Part shown: one piece after another, positions 1 to 7,996 of the stretch
Layout: each line of letters begins with the position of its first letter
How positions within the stretch are numbered: the stretch's first letter is position 1
From: Halosimplex pelagicum
GTDB lineage: Archaea > Halobacteriota > Halobacteria > Halobacteriales > Haloarculaceae
DNA length: 64,000 nt
Assembly (NCBI RefSeq): GCF_013415905.1
Contig: NZ_CP058909.1
Coordinates: 2,914,001 to 2,978,000 of the forward strand
Direction of reading: 5' to 3'
Program-made: the position numbers and the translations under genes
The notes under the pieces: model-generated
The model's input: the letters and a program-made list of their open reading frames with translations, nothing else
What the model was told of the DNA's origin: nothing
The model's database searches: none

Positions 1-135
1 AGCTTAGAGCGGGACACCCCGGTCGCGTTCGGGGTCATCGGCCCCGGCATGAGCGCGGCCGAGGCGAAGGCCCGGACCGACTACGGTGCGACCGTCGTCG
101 ACAGCGCCGTCGACCTCGTCGAAGCACTGCCCTGA
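1..135 (+). CDS. ribH: 6,7-dimethyl-8-ribityllumazine synthase, C-terminal end
   Basis: Only the last 44 residues are in the window; the reading frame is open from base 1 to the TGA at 133-135. The visible part contains GVIGPGMSAAEAKAR and ends VVDSAVDLVEALP, which matches the C-terminal signature I know from haloarchaeal lumazine synthases. The family condenses a ribityl-aminopyrimidine with dihydroxybutanone phosphate in riboflavin synthesis. An aminotransferase gene starts 31 bases downstream on the same strand, so the two may be co-transcribed. A putative FAD synthase gene lies 1 kb further on, on the opposite strand. The identification rests on a short fragment. Confidence 0.7.
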   Translation, partial: SLERDTPVAFGVIGPGMSAAEAKARTDYGATVVDSAVDLVEALP

Positions 136-166
136 CACCACATCGCGGACGACTACATACACAACC

Positions 167-1318
167 ATGGACTTCGCAGCACGCGTCGACAGGATCGAAC
201 CGAGCGCGACCGTCGCGATCAGCAACAAGGCCTCCGAACTGGAGGCCGAGGGCGTCGATGTCGTCGACCTCTCGGTCGGCGACATCGTCGACTTCGACAC
301 CCCCGAGAACGTCAAGGAGGCCGCCACCGAGGCCATGGACGCCGGCCACACCGGCTACACCCCCTCCAACGGCATCCCCGCACTCAAAGACGCCATCGTC
401 GACAAACTCCACGGCGACGGCCTCTCCCAGTACGGCACCGAAAATATCGTCGTCACGCCGGGCGGCAAGCAGGGCCTGTTCGAGGTCTTCCAGACGCTCA
501 TCGACGACGGCGACGAGGTCGCGCTGGTCGACCCCGCGTGGGTCTCCTACGAGGCGATGGTGAAGCTCTCGGACGGCTCGCTCAACCGCGTCGACACCGC
601 CCAGTACGACTTCCAGCTCGAACCCGCGCTCGACGACCTCGCCGAGGCCGTCTCCGACGACACGGAGATCCTCGTCGTCAACTCGCCGGGCAACCCCCAC
701 GGCGCCGTCTACTCCGACGAGGCGCTGGAGGGCGTCCGCGACATCGCCGTCGAGCACGACGTGACCGTGATCTCCGACGAGATCTACAAGGAGATCACCT
801 ACGACGGCGTCGAGGCCACCAGCATCGGCACGCTGGAGGGGATGGAAGACCGCACCATCACGCTCAACGGCTTCTCGAAGGCCTACGCGATGACGGGCTG
901 GCGGCTGGGCTACTACGCCGCGCCCGAGTCGGTCGTCGACCAGGCCGGCAAGATCCACGGTCACTCGGTGACCTGCGCCGTCAACTTCGTCCAGCACGCC
1001 GGCGTCGAGGCGCTGGAGAACACCGACGAGGCCGTCGAGGAGATGCGTTCGGCCTTCGAGGACCGCCGGGACATGCTCGTCGACCTGTTCGCCGAGCACG
1101 GCAAGGACGTGCCCACGCCCGACGGCGCGTTCTACCTCATGCTGCCCGTCGCCGACGACGACGTGGCCTGGGCCGAGGAGGCCATCGAGACCGCCCACGT
1201 CGCCACCGTCCCGGGCAGCGCGTTCGGCACGCCCGGCTGGGTCCGCCTGGCCTACGCCAACAGCGAGGACCGCCTCCGCGAGGGCGTCGAACGCCTCGCC
1301 GAACACGACCTGCTGTAG
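167..1318 (+). CDS. Pyridoxal-phosphate aminotransferase, class I/II
   Basis: A 383-aa fold-type I aminotransferase. The PLP lysine lies in NGFSKAYAMTGWR (about residue 235), the substrate arginine region in VRLAYANS near the C terminus, and the Asn of VNSPGNPHGAV and the Asp/Tyr of VISDEIYKEI fit the cofactor pocket. The ATG at 167 was chosen because the N-terminal MDFAARVDRIEPSATVAI aligns with the usual family start; an in-frame upstream extension would run into ribH. The exact amino donor cannot be read from sequence; aspartate or aromatic amino acids are typical for this clade. A second paralogue lies at 35018-36163. A T-rich stretch follows the stop. Confidence 0.9.
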   Translation: MDFAARVDRIEPSATVAISNKASELEAEGVDVVDLSVGDIVDFDTPENVKEAATEAMDAGHTGYTPSNGIPALKDAIVDKLHGDGLSQYGTENIVVTPGGKQGLFEVFQTLIDDGDEVALVDPAWVSYEAMVKLSDGSLNRVDTAQYDFQLEPALDDLAEAVSDDTEILVVNSPGNPHGAVYSDEALEGVRDIAVEHDVTVISDEIYKEITYDGVEATSIGTLEGMEDRTITLNGFSKAYAMTGWRLGYYAAPESVVDQAGKIHGHSVTCAVNFVQHAGVEALENTDEAVEEMRSAFEDRRDMLVDLFAEHGKDVPTPDGAFYLMLPVADDDVAWAEEAIETAHVATVPGSAFGTPGWVRLAYANSEDRLREGVERLAEHDLL

Positions 1319-1342
1319 AGCCGGTCCGCCCGATTCGACGCT

Positions 1343-1356
1343 GTTTTTCGATTTTC
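1343..1356 (+). terminator. T-rich putative terminator
   Basis: Two runs, TTTTT and TTTT, occur 25-38 bases after the stop of the aminotransferase gene in otherwise GC-rich DNA. Archaeal RNA polymerase commonly stops at such oligo-T tracts. Confidence 0.4.
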
Positions 1357-1465
1357 GCCCGCGGAGACGGGTCCGTCTCGACGCGAGGGTCGTGGCGCGA
1401 CGGACGGCCGGCGCTGGCCGAGCCGTAGTCGCGGGCGAAGTTCCGAAATTCGGCGGCGGTCTCGG

Positions 1466-2179
1466 TCAAACGAGACCCACGTTGGTGTGTCGCTTGTAGA
1501 CGTAGTAGCCGAAGTACGGGATCGCGAAGACCACCGTGATCCCGGTGAACAGGGCGCCGAGGAAGTGGTTGACGGGGTTGGGACGCCAGTCGCTGTTGAG
1601 ACGGACGTAGGTGGCGTCCTTGTAGAGTCCGATGGCGAACAGCGGAACGCCCGCGAACCCGACGAACATGAGCCCGGGACCGATGACGCTCCCGGCGACG
1701 CCGAGAACGCCGATCCCGACGCCGATGAGCGCGAGGTACCACCAGGCCTCGGAGCCGACCCAGTCGACGACGTACTGGTGGCGCTTGTAGAGGTAGTGCC
1801 AGACGACGAGCCCGCTGAGGAAGAACCCGCCGAGCGCGTACAGCCCCTGGCTGGGTTCCCACTCGAGGTCCTGCGATGCGACCTTCCTGGCGTCGAAGTA
1901 GAGGAACAGCGGGACCGTGATCGCCGACGCGAGCCCGAACAGTAGCGCGAGTAGCCACATCGTGGCGACGCCACCGATCAGCGCGGCGACCCCGCCCCCG
2001 GCACCCGTCGCTCCCCCTGTGCCGGCCGCCCCCGCCGTCGACCCGCCGCTGAACCCGAACACGAACAGCAGGCTGGCCCCCAGTGCGAACAACCCGCCCA
2101 GTACCACCGGAACGAACATGAACGCTTCCAACCCCCGATACGACCGCGACGGCACGTCTTCCACCGTGACCCGTTGCAT
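1466..2179 (-). CDS. Multi-pass membrane protein with duplicated module
   Basis: A 237-aa protein of unknown function with about five to six hydrophobic segments and a glycine/alanine-rich low-complexity loop (about residues 35-60). The ATG at 2179 has a TATA-like TTTAATC about 27 bases upstream, which suggests a leaderless transcript; a GTG 15 bases further upstream is the alternative. The C-terminal two thirds seem to be an internal duplication: LYFDARKVA...DLEWEPSQGLYALGGFF...YLYKRHQYV is echoed by LYKDATYVR...SDWRPNPVNHFLGALF...YVYKRHTNV. The YKRH motif that ends each module is the clearest conserved element. It stands alone between genes of riboflavin and flavin metabolism, with no evident link to them. 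Confidence 0.75.
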   Translation of the reverse strand: MQRVTVEDVPSRSYRGLEAFMFVPVVLGGLFALGASLLFVFGFSGGSTAGAAGTGGATGAGGGVAALIGGVATMWLLALLFGLASAITVPLFLYFDARKVASQDLEWEPSQGLYALGGFFLSGLVVWHYLYKRHQYVVDWVGSEAWWYLALIGVGIGVLGVAGSVIGPGLMFVGFAGVPLFAIGLYKDATYVRLNSDWRPNPVNHFLGALFTGITVVFAIPYFGYYVYKRHTNVGLV

Positions 2180-2202
2180 ACCCTCCCGAGGCACACCGCT
2201 GT

Positions 2203-2213
2203 GGATTAAAGTT
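2203..2213 (-). promoter_or_regulatory. TATA-like box of the membrane-protein gene
   Basis: On the minus strand the AT-rich stretch around TTTAATC is centred about 28 bases before the ATG at 2179, as expected for a haloarchaeal leaderless promoter. Confidence 0.45.
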
Positions 2214-2278
2214 TATGAAATTACACGACCCGGCGACACTCGGCGCCGACGCGCCGGTCGACGGCGGCGATACGACGA

Positions 2279-2740
2279 CTACCCGCGTTCGTCGAGTATC
2301 CGGTCGACGATCTGGCCGGAGGAGAGCAGCCCCTCGTAGTCGGGCTGGTGGGCGGTGGCACGGCGGACCTCGCAGTCGATGCCGCGGTCGGCCAGCGCCG
2401 CGCGAATGGCCTCGGCGTCGTGGTGCTGGTCGTAGCCCAGGGCGATCACGGCCGGGTCGAGTTCCTCGATGGGCGCGAAGATGTCCTCGGGGTGTCCCAG
2501 TCGCGCCTCGTCGACTGGGTCGAGACCGGCGACCATCTCCCGGCGCTGGGGGCCGGGGACGACGGGCGATTCCTTGTGGGTCACGTTCGTCGAGCGGGCG
2601 ACGATGACGACCAGCCGGTCGCCCATCGCCTTCGCGTCCCGGAGGTAGTGGAGGTGGCCGGGGTGGAGGATGTCGAAGGTGCCCTGCGCGACGACGACGG
2701 CGTCCGAACCGGGAGTCGCACCCGACCGGTCGCCGGTCAT
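2279..2740 (-). CDS. ribL: FAD synthase / nucleotidyltransferase of the cytidylyltransferase family
   Basis: A 153-aa single-domain nucleotidyltransferase. It has the HxGH-type motif in [19 protein letters not shown] near the N terminus, and a family-typical tail ending [14 protein letters not shown]. Archaeal RibL proteins of this size transfer AMP from ATP to FMN to make FAD. The start at 2740 gives an ATGA overlap with the stop of the upstream JAMM-domain gene, so the two are translationally coupled; an in-frame upstream start at 2752 is less likely. CTP:glycerol-phosphate-type activity is the main alternative, but the riboflavin gene nearby favours FAD synthesis. Confidence 0.8.
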   Translation of the reverse strand: MTGDRSGATPGSDAVVVAQGTFDILHPGHLHYLRDAKAMGDRLVVIVARSTNVTHKESPVVPGPQRREMVAGLDPVDEARLGHPEDIFAPIEELDPAVIALGYDQHHDAEAIRAALADRGIDCEVRRATAHQPDYEGLLSSGQIVDRILDERG

Positions 2741-3285
2741 CGCTCGCCCCACTCCTCGTCGGGTTCCGAGCGGAAGTCCGTCGGATCGGACCCGTATCCG
2801 CTCTCCTCGGCGAGTTCGGCGTCGATGTCCTCCTGGGAGAAGTCGAAGAACTCGTCTTCGGGCATCTCGATGTCGAGCACCGGCAGGTCCACCGGGTTCC
2901 CTTCGCGGTCGAACGCCTGCCAGTCCGTCTTGTTGTAGGGCGCGCCGACGATGATGTGGACCTTCCCCTTGCCGAACGTCTGGAGGTCGGCGTCGCTCGG
3001 GCGGAGCACGCCGTTGGGGTGAGAGTGGATCGACCCCGCCGCCCGCGAGCTGTTGGGGATCATGCTGGAGTCGACGGTCGCGCTAACCGGATTCGACTCC
3101 GTCCCCGGGATCACGAGAATGTCGGTGAGGACGGTGCCCTCGTAGTCCAGATCGAACTTCCGGGCATCCTCGCCGCGCAAAAATCCCATGTACTCGTCGG
3201 GGTGGGCGTCCTCCGAGGCCTCCAGCGCGAACTCCAGGGCGGCCTCGGCGATGCCGACCACCTCGCCCGAGCGGAAGATTCCCAT
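2737..3285 (-). CDS. JAMM/MPN-domain (Mov34/PAD-1 type) putative metalloprotease
   Basis: A 182-aa protein with a JAMM zinc-peptidase signature: a conserved Glu in DEYMGFLRG (about residue 31), then HSHPNG...SDAD, which supplies two zinc histidines, the serine and the aspartate. In archaea such proteins (JAB1 family, JAMM1) cleave ubiquitin-like SAMP modifiers from target proteins; that role is inferred from the family. The C-terminal 50 residues are acidic and probably a flexible tail. The ATG at 3285 was chosen because the MGIFRSGEV start matches the domain's first strand; upstream in-frame sequence is non-conserved. It is coupled to ribL by an ATGA overlap. Confidence 0.85.
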   Translation of the reverse strand: MGIFRSGEVVGIAEAALEFALEASEDAHPDEYMGFLRGEDARKFDLDYEGTVLTDILVIPGTESNPVSATVDSSMIPNSSRAAGSIHSHPNGVLRPSDADLQTFGKGKVHIIVGAPYNKTDWQAFDREGNPVDLPVLDIEMPEDEFFDFSQEDIDAELAEESGYGSDPTDFRSEPDEEWGER

Positions 3286-3456
3286 ACCCGAGTCTGGGGT
3301 AGCCCGCGTAACAAGGCTTTCCAAACCATCTTTTTCGCGGAGGGGTGGGCAAACCGCGCCCACCCCTCCGTCAAAAACATGGGTGAAAACACCGTCAGAG
3401 CAAGCTCTGACGAGCCTTCGTTCACTTCGTCTTCGCGCGGCGCGGCCGCGCGAACG

Positions 3457-3484
3457 GTCCGAGGGACCGCCGGTCCCTCGCTAC
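3457..3484 (+). repeat. 28-bp dispersed palindromic repeat, copy 1
   Basis: The 28 bases differ by one from those at 28374-28401. The core, GAGGGACCGCCGGTCCCTC, is itself an inverted repeat and can fold as a hairpin. Confidence 0.65.
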
Positions 3485-3623
3485 TCACGAAGAAGGCCGC
3501 TTCCGCGGGGCTTCGCACCGCTCCAGCGGAAGAGCCGGCGCCTGCGGCGCCGGATGCTCAGTACAGGAGAACTACGTAGCAACCGGTGCTGCAAGAGAGG
3601 TCAATGATGATTGTTCAGCAACA

Positions 3624-3636
3624 ATATTTAAATAAA
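3624..3636 (+). promoter_or_regulatory. TATA box of the AT-rich lipoprotein gene
   Basis: ATATTTAAATAAA is centred about 28 bases before the ATG at 3658, typical of a leaderless archaeal promoter. Confidence 0.6.
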
Positions 3637-3657
3637 TCTGATGGTTGATTACCATGC

Positions 3658-4056
3658 ATGGGGGTTCAGCGACGATCAGTTCTCCGTCTTGGAATCTGTC
3701 TTGCGGGTTTGGGATGTGCTGGATGCTCAAATCGTGATGCCTGTAATGCAGAAATCGCTTGTTTTTCATTCGAGCATGACGGCTATGATGATAATCCAGA
3801 TATACTAACGATTGAGCATACTGGTGGGGATAATCTCCCTGCAAACGAAGTGTATATCACAAATGTAGCTGTTGATTACCGAGAAGATCAGATTGAGACG
3901 GTTGGGTGGCACGAATATGATGACGAATCTGATCAGGACGATGGTATCGCCGGGAAATCGGTTCAAGTTCCGATAGCGTTTCCTGACGTTGTGAAGGTAC
4001 TCTGGCGTCACAACGATGATGAGAGGGTGATCGGTGAAACGCGAGCGTTCCGGTAA
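3658..4056 (+). CDS. Small secreted lipoprotein of unknown function, AT-rich
   Basis: A 132-aa protein whose N terminus has a twin-arginine-like QRRSVLRLG, a hydrophobic stretch and a lipobox (LGCAGC), so it is probably exported and lipid-anchored. The rest is an acidic beta-rich domain ending VVKVLWRHNDDERVIGETRAF, a pattern resembling the ectodomain of haloarchaeal pilin-like or lipoprotein families that ends with a 'VxxVW...G..L' strand. The codon usage is far more AT-rich than its neighbours, which suggests recent transfer. An alternative ATG sits 4 bases upstream in another frame. I do not recognise a specific family. Confidence 0.65.
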   Translation: MGVQRRSVLRLGICLAGLGCAGCSNRDACNAEIACFSFEHDGYDDNPDILTIEHTGGDNLPANEVYITNVAVDYREDQIETVGWHEYDDESDQDDGIAGKSVQVPIAFPDVVKVLWRHNDDERVIGETRAFR

Positions 4057-4193
4057 CTGATTTTAGGCTGAACGGTACGCACGCTCTACTGAGCAGATGA
4101 TTCGTTCCCAGTGAACCTGAAATCAACCTCCTCGTGACCTGTTTCGTGACGTTCTATACTGCAGGTCCCGCTCTTTCACTCCTGTTTTCGACC

Positions 4194-4235
4194 GGGGGTG
4201 TCCTCGACGCGCGAAGCGCACCTGCAGGTACCCCC
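4194..4235 (+). promoter_or_regulatory. Possible structured leader of the DHH gene
   Basis: GGGGGT (4194-4199) can pair with ACCCCC (4230-4235), enclosing a second small stem GCGC-GAA-GCGC. It lies about 70 bases before the downstream ATG at 4303. Whether it is transcribed is unknown; it is noted only as a foldable element. Confidence 0.3.
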
Positions 4236-4302
4236 GAGGAGAAAAGAGGGCACCGATGTGTTTCCGAAGGTTAAACTGCCGGCGGGGCGGTATCGAGTAC
4301 AA

Positions 4303-6213
4303 ATGGCTCCTGTATCTGACGCCGGAGATTCCGGCGTCGCCGTCCCCGACGGTGGGACGACCGTCTACGACCTCGGTTCGAACTGCGACTTCGAGTACGT
4401 TTCCGAGGGCGACCTGTACCTCGCCGAAGTCAACGGCGTCGTCGAGTACGGCGTGTTCGTCGACCTCTCGAACGACGTGTCCGGCCTCGTCCACGCCTCG
4501 AACCTTCTGGGCACCTACGAGGTCGGCGACGAACTCGTCGTCGAACTCGAGGAAGTGCGGGAGAACGGCGACCTGGCCTTCGACGAGGTCGACCTGCCCG
4601 ACTACGAGGTCGAGGAGATAGCCCGCGACAGCCACGCCGTCGCCGACCTGGGCGATGTCGTCGGCGAGTCGGTCACGCTGGAGGGCGTAGTCGTCCAGAT
4701 CAAACAGACCGGCGGCCCGACCGTCTTCCAGGTCCGCGACGCGACCGGGATCGCCCCCTGTACGGCCTTCGAGGAGGCGGGCGTCCGCGCCTACGAGGAC
4801 GTCGAACTCGACGACGTGGTCCGCGTCGACGGCTACGTCGAGACCCGCGAGGGCGCCGTCCAGGTCGAGATCGACGACCTCACCGTGCTCGACGGCGACG
4901 ACGCCGAGAGCGTCCGCACCGAGCAGGCCGACGACCTCGACGAACTGGCCGAGCCCCACGACCCCGAGCCGCTCGTCGAGTGGGACGCCTTCGAGAAACT
5001 GCGCGACGACCTGCGAGCCGTCGCCGAGCGGCTTCGCCGTGAAATTCTGGAGGGGCGACCCATCCGGATGCGCCACCACGCCGACGGCGACGGCATCTGC
5101 GCGAGCGTCCCGATGCAGGTCGCCATGGAGCGGTTCATCGAGGACACCTACGAGGACCCCGACGCCGCCCAGCACCTCCTCAAGCGCCTGCCGAGCAAGG
5201 CGCCCTACTACGAGATGGAGGACGTGACCCGCGACCTGAACTTCGCGCTCGAGGACCGCAAGCGCCACGGTCAGCGCCTCCCGCTCCTGTTGATGCTCGA
5301 CAACGGGTCGACCGAGGAGGACACTCCCGCCTACCGCAACCTCGCCCACTACGACGTGCCCATCGTCGTCGTCGACCACCACCATCCCGACCCCGACGCC
5401 GTCGAGGAACTGCTCGACGAGCACGTCAACCCCTACCTCCACGACGAGGACTACCGCATCACGACGGGGATGATGTGCGTCGAACTCGCGCGGATGATCG
5501 ACCCCGGCATCACCGAGGAACTCCGGCACGTCCCCGCCGTCGCCGGCCTCTCGGATCGGTCGGAGGCGGCGGCGATGGACGACTACCTCGCGCTCGCCCG
5601 CGAGGAGGGGTACGACGAGGCCGAGCTCCGCGACGTGGGCGAGGCGCTCGACTACGCCACCTTCTGGCTGAAGTACGACGACGGCGGCCAGCTCGTCACC
5701 GACGCGCTCAACGTCGACTGCGACGACGAGGAGCGCCACCGCGAGCTCGTCTCGTTCCTCGCGACCCGGGCCGAGCGCGACGTGGAACGGCAGCTCGACG
5801 CCGCGATGCCCCACGTCGACCACGAGCGCCTCGACAACGACGCCCACCTCTACCGGCTCGACGTGGAGAACCACGCTCACCGGTTCACCTACCCCGCCCC
5901 CGGAAAGACCACGGGCAAGGTCCACGACTCCAAGGTCGCCGAGACCGGCGATCCCGTCATCACCATCGGCTACGGCCCCGACTTCGCCGTCCTCCGCTCG
6001 GACGGCGTCCGCCTCGACATCCCGAACATGGTCGAGGAGCTGAAAGACGAGGTGGACGGCGGCGGCGTCAGCGGCGGCGGCCACCTCGTCGTCGGTTCGA
6101 TCAAGTTCGTCCGCGGCATGCGCGAGACCGTCATCGACGCCCTCGTCGAGAAGATGGCCGACGCCGAGATCGACGAGGAACTCGGCAGCTCCGCCGCCTT
6201 CGCCGAGGACTGA
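4303..6213 (+). CDS. S1/OB-fold DHH-family phosphoesterase (archaeal RecJ-like nuclease)
   Basis: A 636-aa protein with domains in this order: an S1 RNA-binding-type OB fold (about residues 25-85, EYGVFVDLSNDVSGLVHASNL), a tRNA_anti-type OB fold (about 105-190), a DHH catalytic domain and a C-terminal DHHA1 domain. Catalytic motifs are visible as RHHADGDGI, LMLDNGS and VVVDHHHPD; the DHHA1 substrate motif is SGGGH near residue 595. Such archaeal RecJ/DHH proteins are single-strand exonucleases or nanoRNases linked to replication and RNA turnover; the S1 domain suggests nucleic-acid substrates. The ATG at 4303 was preferred because upstream in-frame sequence is GC-poor and not conserved-looking. 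It is monocistronic. Confidence 0.88.
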   Translation: MAPVSDAGDSGVAVPDGGTTVYDLGSNCDFEYVSEGDLYLAEVNGVVEYGVFVDLSNDVSGLVHASNLLGTYEVGDELVVELEEVRENGDLAFDEVDLPDYEVEEIARDSHAVADLGDVVGESVTLEGVVVQIKQTGGPTVFQVRDATGIAPCTAFEEAGVRAYEDVELDDVVRVDGYVETREGAVQVEIDDLTVLDGDDAESVRTEQADDLDELAEPHDPEPLVEWDAFEKLRDDLRAVAERLRREILEGRPIRMRHHADGDGICASVPMQVAMERFIEDTYEDPDAAQHLLKRLPSKAPYYEMEDVTRDLNFALEDRKRHGQRLPLLLMLDNGSTEEDTPAYRNLAHYDVPIVVVDHHHPDPDAVEELLDEHVNPYLHDEDYRITTGMMCVELARMIDPGITEELRHVPAVAGLSDRSEAAAMDDYLALAREEGYDEAELRDVGEALDYATFWLKYDDGGQLVTDALNVDCDDEERHRELVSFLATRAERDVERQLDAAMPHVDHERLDNDAHLYRLDVENHAHRFTYPAPGKTTGKVHDSKVAETGDPVITIGYGPDFAVLRSDGVRLDIPNMVEELKDEVDGGGVSGGGHLVVGSIKFVRGMRETVIDALVEKMADAEIDEELGSSAAFAED

Positions 6214-6231
6214 CCGCGGAGCCGGCCCTCT

Positions 6232-7893
6232 TCATCCGCCCACCCCGACGTTCTCGCCGAAGTCGATCCGCCGAGCGACGAGTATCGCCAGCACCAGACA
6301 GCCGGCGACCCCCGCGACGATCCCGACCGGGAGCGACCGGCCCGCCCCGCCGCCCCAGTCGGCCTCGAACGCACCTCGATAGTACTCGCCGACGGCTTCT
6401 CCCTCCAGCGAGAGCACGACCTCGCGATTTTGCTCGATGGACTCGCCGTTCCAGTTGAGACTGCCCACGAGCACCCGGTCGCCGTCGATCACGACGCCCT
6501 TGGCGTGGATCTTCTCGAAGTCGCCCTCAGGCTCGGCGAGCTTCGCTTCGAGGGACAGGCCCTCCCGTTCGGCCACCTCGCGGAGGTGTTCGACGAGCCG
6601 TCGGTTCTCTTCCTCGACGTACCACGCGCCGCTCAGCAGGACGCGCACGTCGACGCCGCGGCGGGCGGCCCGGACGGTGGCGCGGAGGAAGCGCTGATCG
6701 GGCCCGTCGATACTCATCTGGAGCACGTCGATGGAGTCGTCGGCGCCGTCGAGCGCGGCGGTGACCGCCCGGCCCGCGTTGTCCGGCGCGACGAGCAGGC
6801 GGGTTCGGTTCACGGCGACCGTCTCGGGCGACCGACGACTTGGGTAGGAGCCGTTCGCGACGCCCGCCCGCTCGAACGAGCGCCCGAGCCGGACCTGCGA
6901 CCACGGGCGTGCGCCGCGCCACTCGGCGTCGGCGCGGAAGGTTTCGGCGAGTCCGTCGACGATTCTCGGTTGGGAGACGACGGCGCCCCACCCGCGGCTG
7001 GCGTGGCCGCCGGTTCCCGAGGGCTTCCAGTTCTCGGTCAGTACGACCGCGCGGTCGTCCGCGACGGCGTACTTCGGGTGATGGAAGGCGTATCGCCCGT
7101 GCGGACCGCCGAGTAGCTTCACGGTGACACCCGCGTCGACGAGCGAGTCGAGCAGTCGCGCTTGCCGTCGAGTGATCCCGTCGACGGGCTCACCGTCGAG
7201 CAGGACGCGCACGTCGGCGCCGCGGCGTTCCGCGCGTTCGAGCGCCCGTGCGACCCGGTCGGAGGTGAACGTGTAGCCCGCCAGCAGGATCCGACGGTCG
7301 GCGCCGCGCAGCACGTCCAGCGGGACGCTCGGCGCGTCGGGGAGCGTGAACGCACGCGCTTCGCCGCCGGTCGCCGCGACTATCGGTCGATCCGTGCGGC
7401 CGAGCGGTCGCCACGTGACCGCACCGCGGTCGTCGAAGCGACCGATCTTCCCCTCCGGGGCCTCGCGGTAGCGGGCGCGGGCGACCGTGGTGTTTCCACG
7501 GCGGAGACGGAGCCGTTCCCCGCCGTTGGCGAGCGCGACGCTCCCGTTGGCGGCGACGACTGGGACGCGAGTGAGGTTCCGGACCGCCCCCGGCGCCGTC
7601 GTGACCGCGACGCGACCGCCGACCGTGCGGTTCGGCAGGACGAGCGCGCCGTCGCCGTCGGAGAGGCGGTAGTCGCCGAGGTCGGTCCCGTTCGGCGCGT
7701 CGAGGACGACGAACTCGCCGCGGTCGCCGTCGGCGACCGGGTTCGGATAGACGGCCCCGATTCCGGGTCGGGACGGCTGGAGCGCGTCCGTCACGCCCAA
7801 CGAGTCAGCGGGGTCGTCGACGGCACCGACCGCCGGACCGACGGCTCCCGCGACCAGCAGACAGACAACCGCGAGCCGCGCTACCCTGGACAC
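6232..7893 (-). CDS. Secreted membrane-anchored phospholipase D-like protein with lamin-tail domain
   Basis: A 553-aa protein. The N-terminal ~23 residues form a signal peptide. A lamin-tail-like beta domain follows (about 45-130, GEFVVLDAPNGTDLGDYRLSDGDG). Two phospholipase D half-sites come next, HHPKYAVADDRAVV and HAKGVVIDGDRVLVGSLNWNGES (the second a full HxK(x)4D plus GSxN). A hydrophobic segment just before the C terminus anchors it. This architecture occurs in haloarchaea as a probable cell-surface phosphodiesterase or nuclease; the substrate is not evident. The first half-site is HPK with D four residues on and the following segment departs from GSxN, so catalysis may be asymmetric. 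It is convergent with the DHH gene, 18 bases apart. Confidence 0.85.
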   Translation of the reverse strand: MSRVARLAVVCLLVAGAVGPAVGAVDDPADSLGVTDALQPSRPGIGAVYPNPVADGDRGEFVVLDAPNGTDLGDYRLSDGDGALVLPNRTVGGRVAVTTAPGAVRNLTRVPVVAANGSVALANGGERLRLRRGNTTVARARYREAPEGKIGRFDDRGAVTWRPLGRTDRPIVAATGGEARAFTLPDAPSVPLDVLRGADRRILLAGYTFTSDRVARALERAERRGADVRVLLDGEPVDGITRRQARLLDSLVDAGVTVKLLGGPHGRYAFHHPKYAVADDRAVVLTENWKPSGTGGHASRGWGAVVSQPRIVDGLAETFRADAEWRGARPWSQVRLGRSFERAGVANGSYPSRRSPETVAVNRTRLLVAPDNAGRAVTAALDGADDSIDVLQMSIDGPDQRFLRATVRAARRGVDVRVLLSGAWYVEEENRRLVEHLREVAEREGLSLEAKLAEPEGDFEKIHAKGVVIDGDRVLVGSLNWNGESIEQNREVVLSLEGEAVGEYYRGAFEADWGGGAGRSLPVGIVAGVAGCLVLAILVARRIDFGENVGVGG

Positions 7894-7996
7894 GCGAGTG
7901 GGTGGTCGCCCTCTCCGATATAAAGGTCCGGACTAACCGGCTGGAGGGTTCGGAACGGGTGAGGACCGAAAACAGAGCGAAAACGAAATCCGAGAT

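Larger units (their letters stand above)
3296..3653. other. Hairpin-rich gene-free stretch
   Basis: No convincing gene is seen. The stretch is a chain of inverted repeats: GGAGGGGTGGG with its complement around 3340-3368, GTCAGAGC/GCTCTGAC near 3391-3408, GCGCGGCGCGGCCGCGCG-like sequence near 3435-3453, a palindromic dispersed repeat at 3457-3484, and CCGGCGC/GGCGCCGG near 3536-3553. Its 3' end grades into AT-rich DNA. Confidence 0.6.

Noticed and set aside
35..1306. A minus-strand frame opposite the first aminotransferase
   Set aside because: Shadow of the aminotransferase gene with Val/Gly/Asp low complexity.
4123..6084. A 653-codon minus-strand frame opposite the DHH gene
   Set aside because: Shadow frame; the plus strand carries all DHH motifs.
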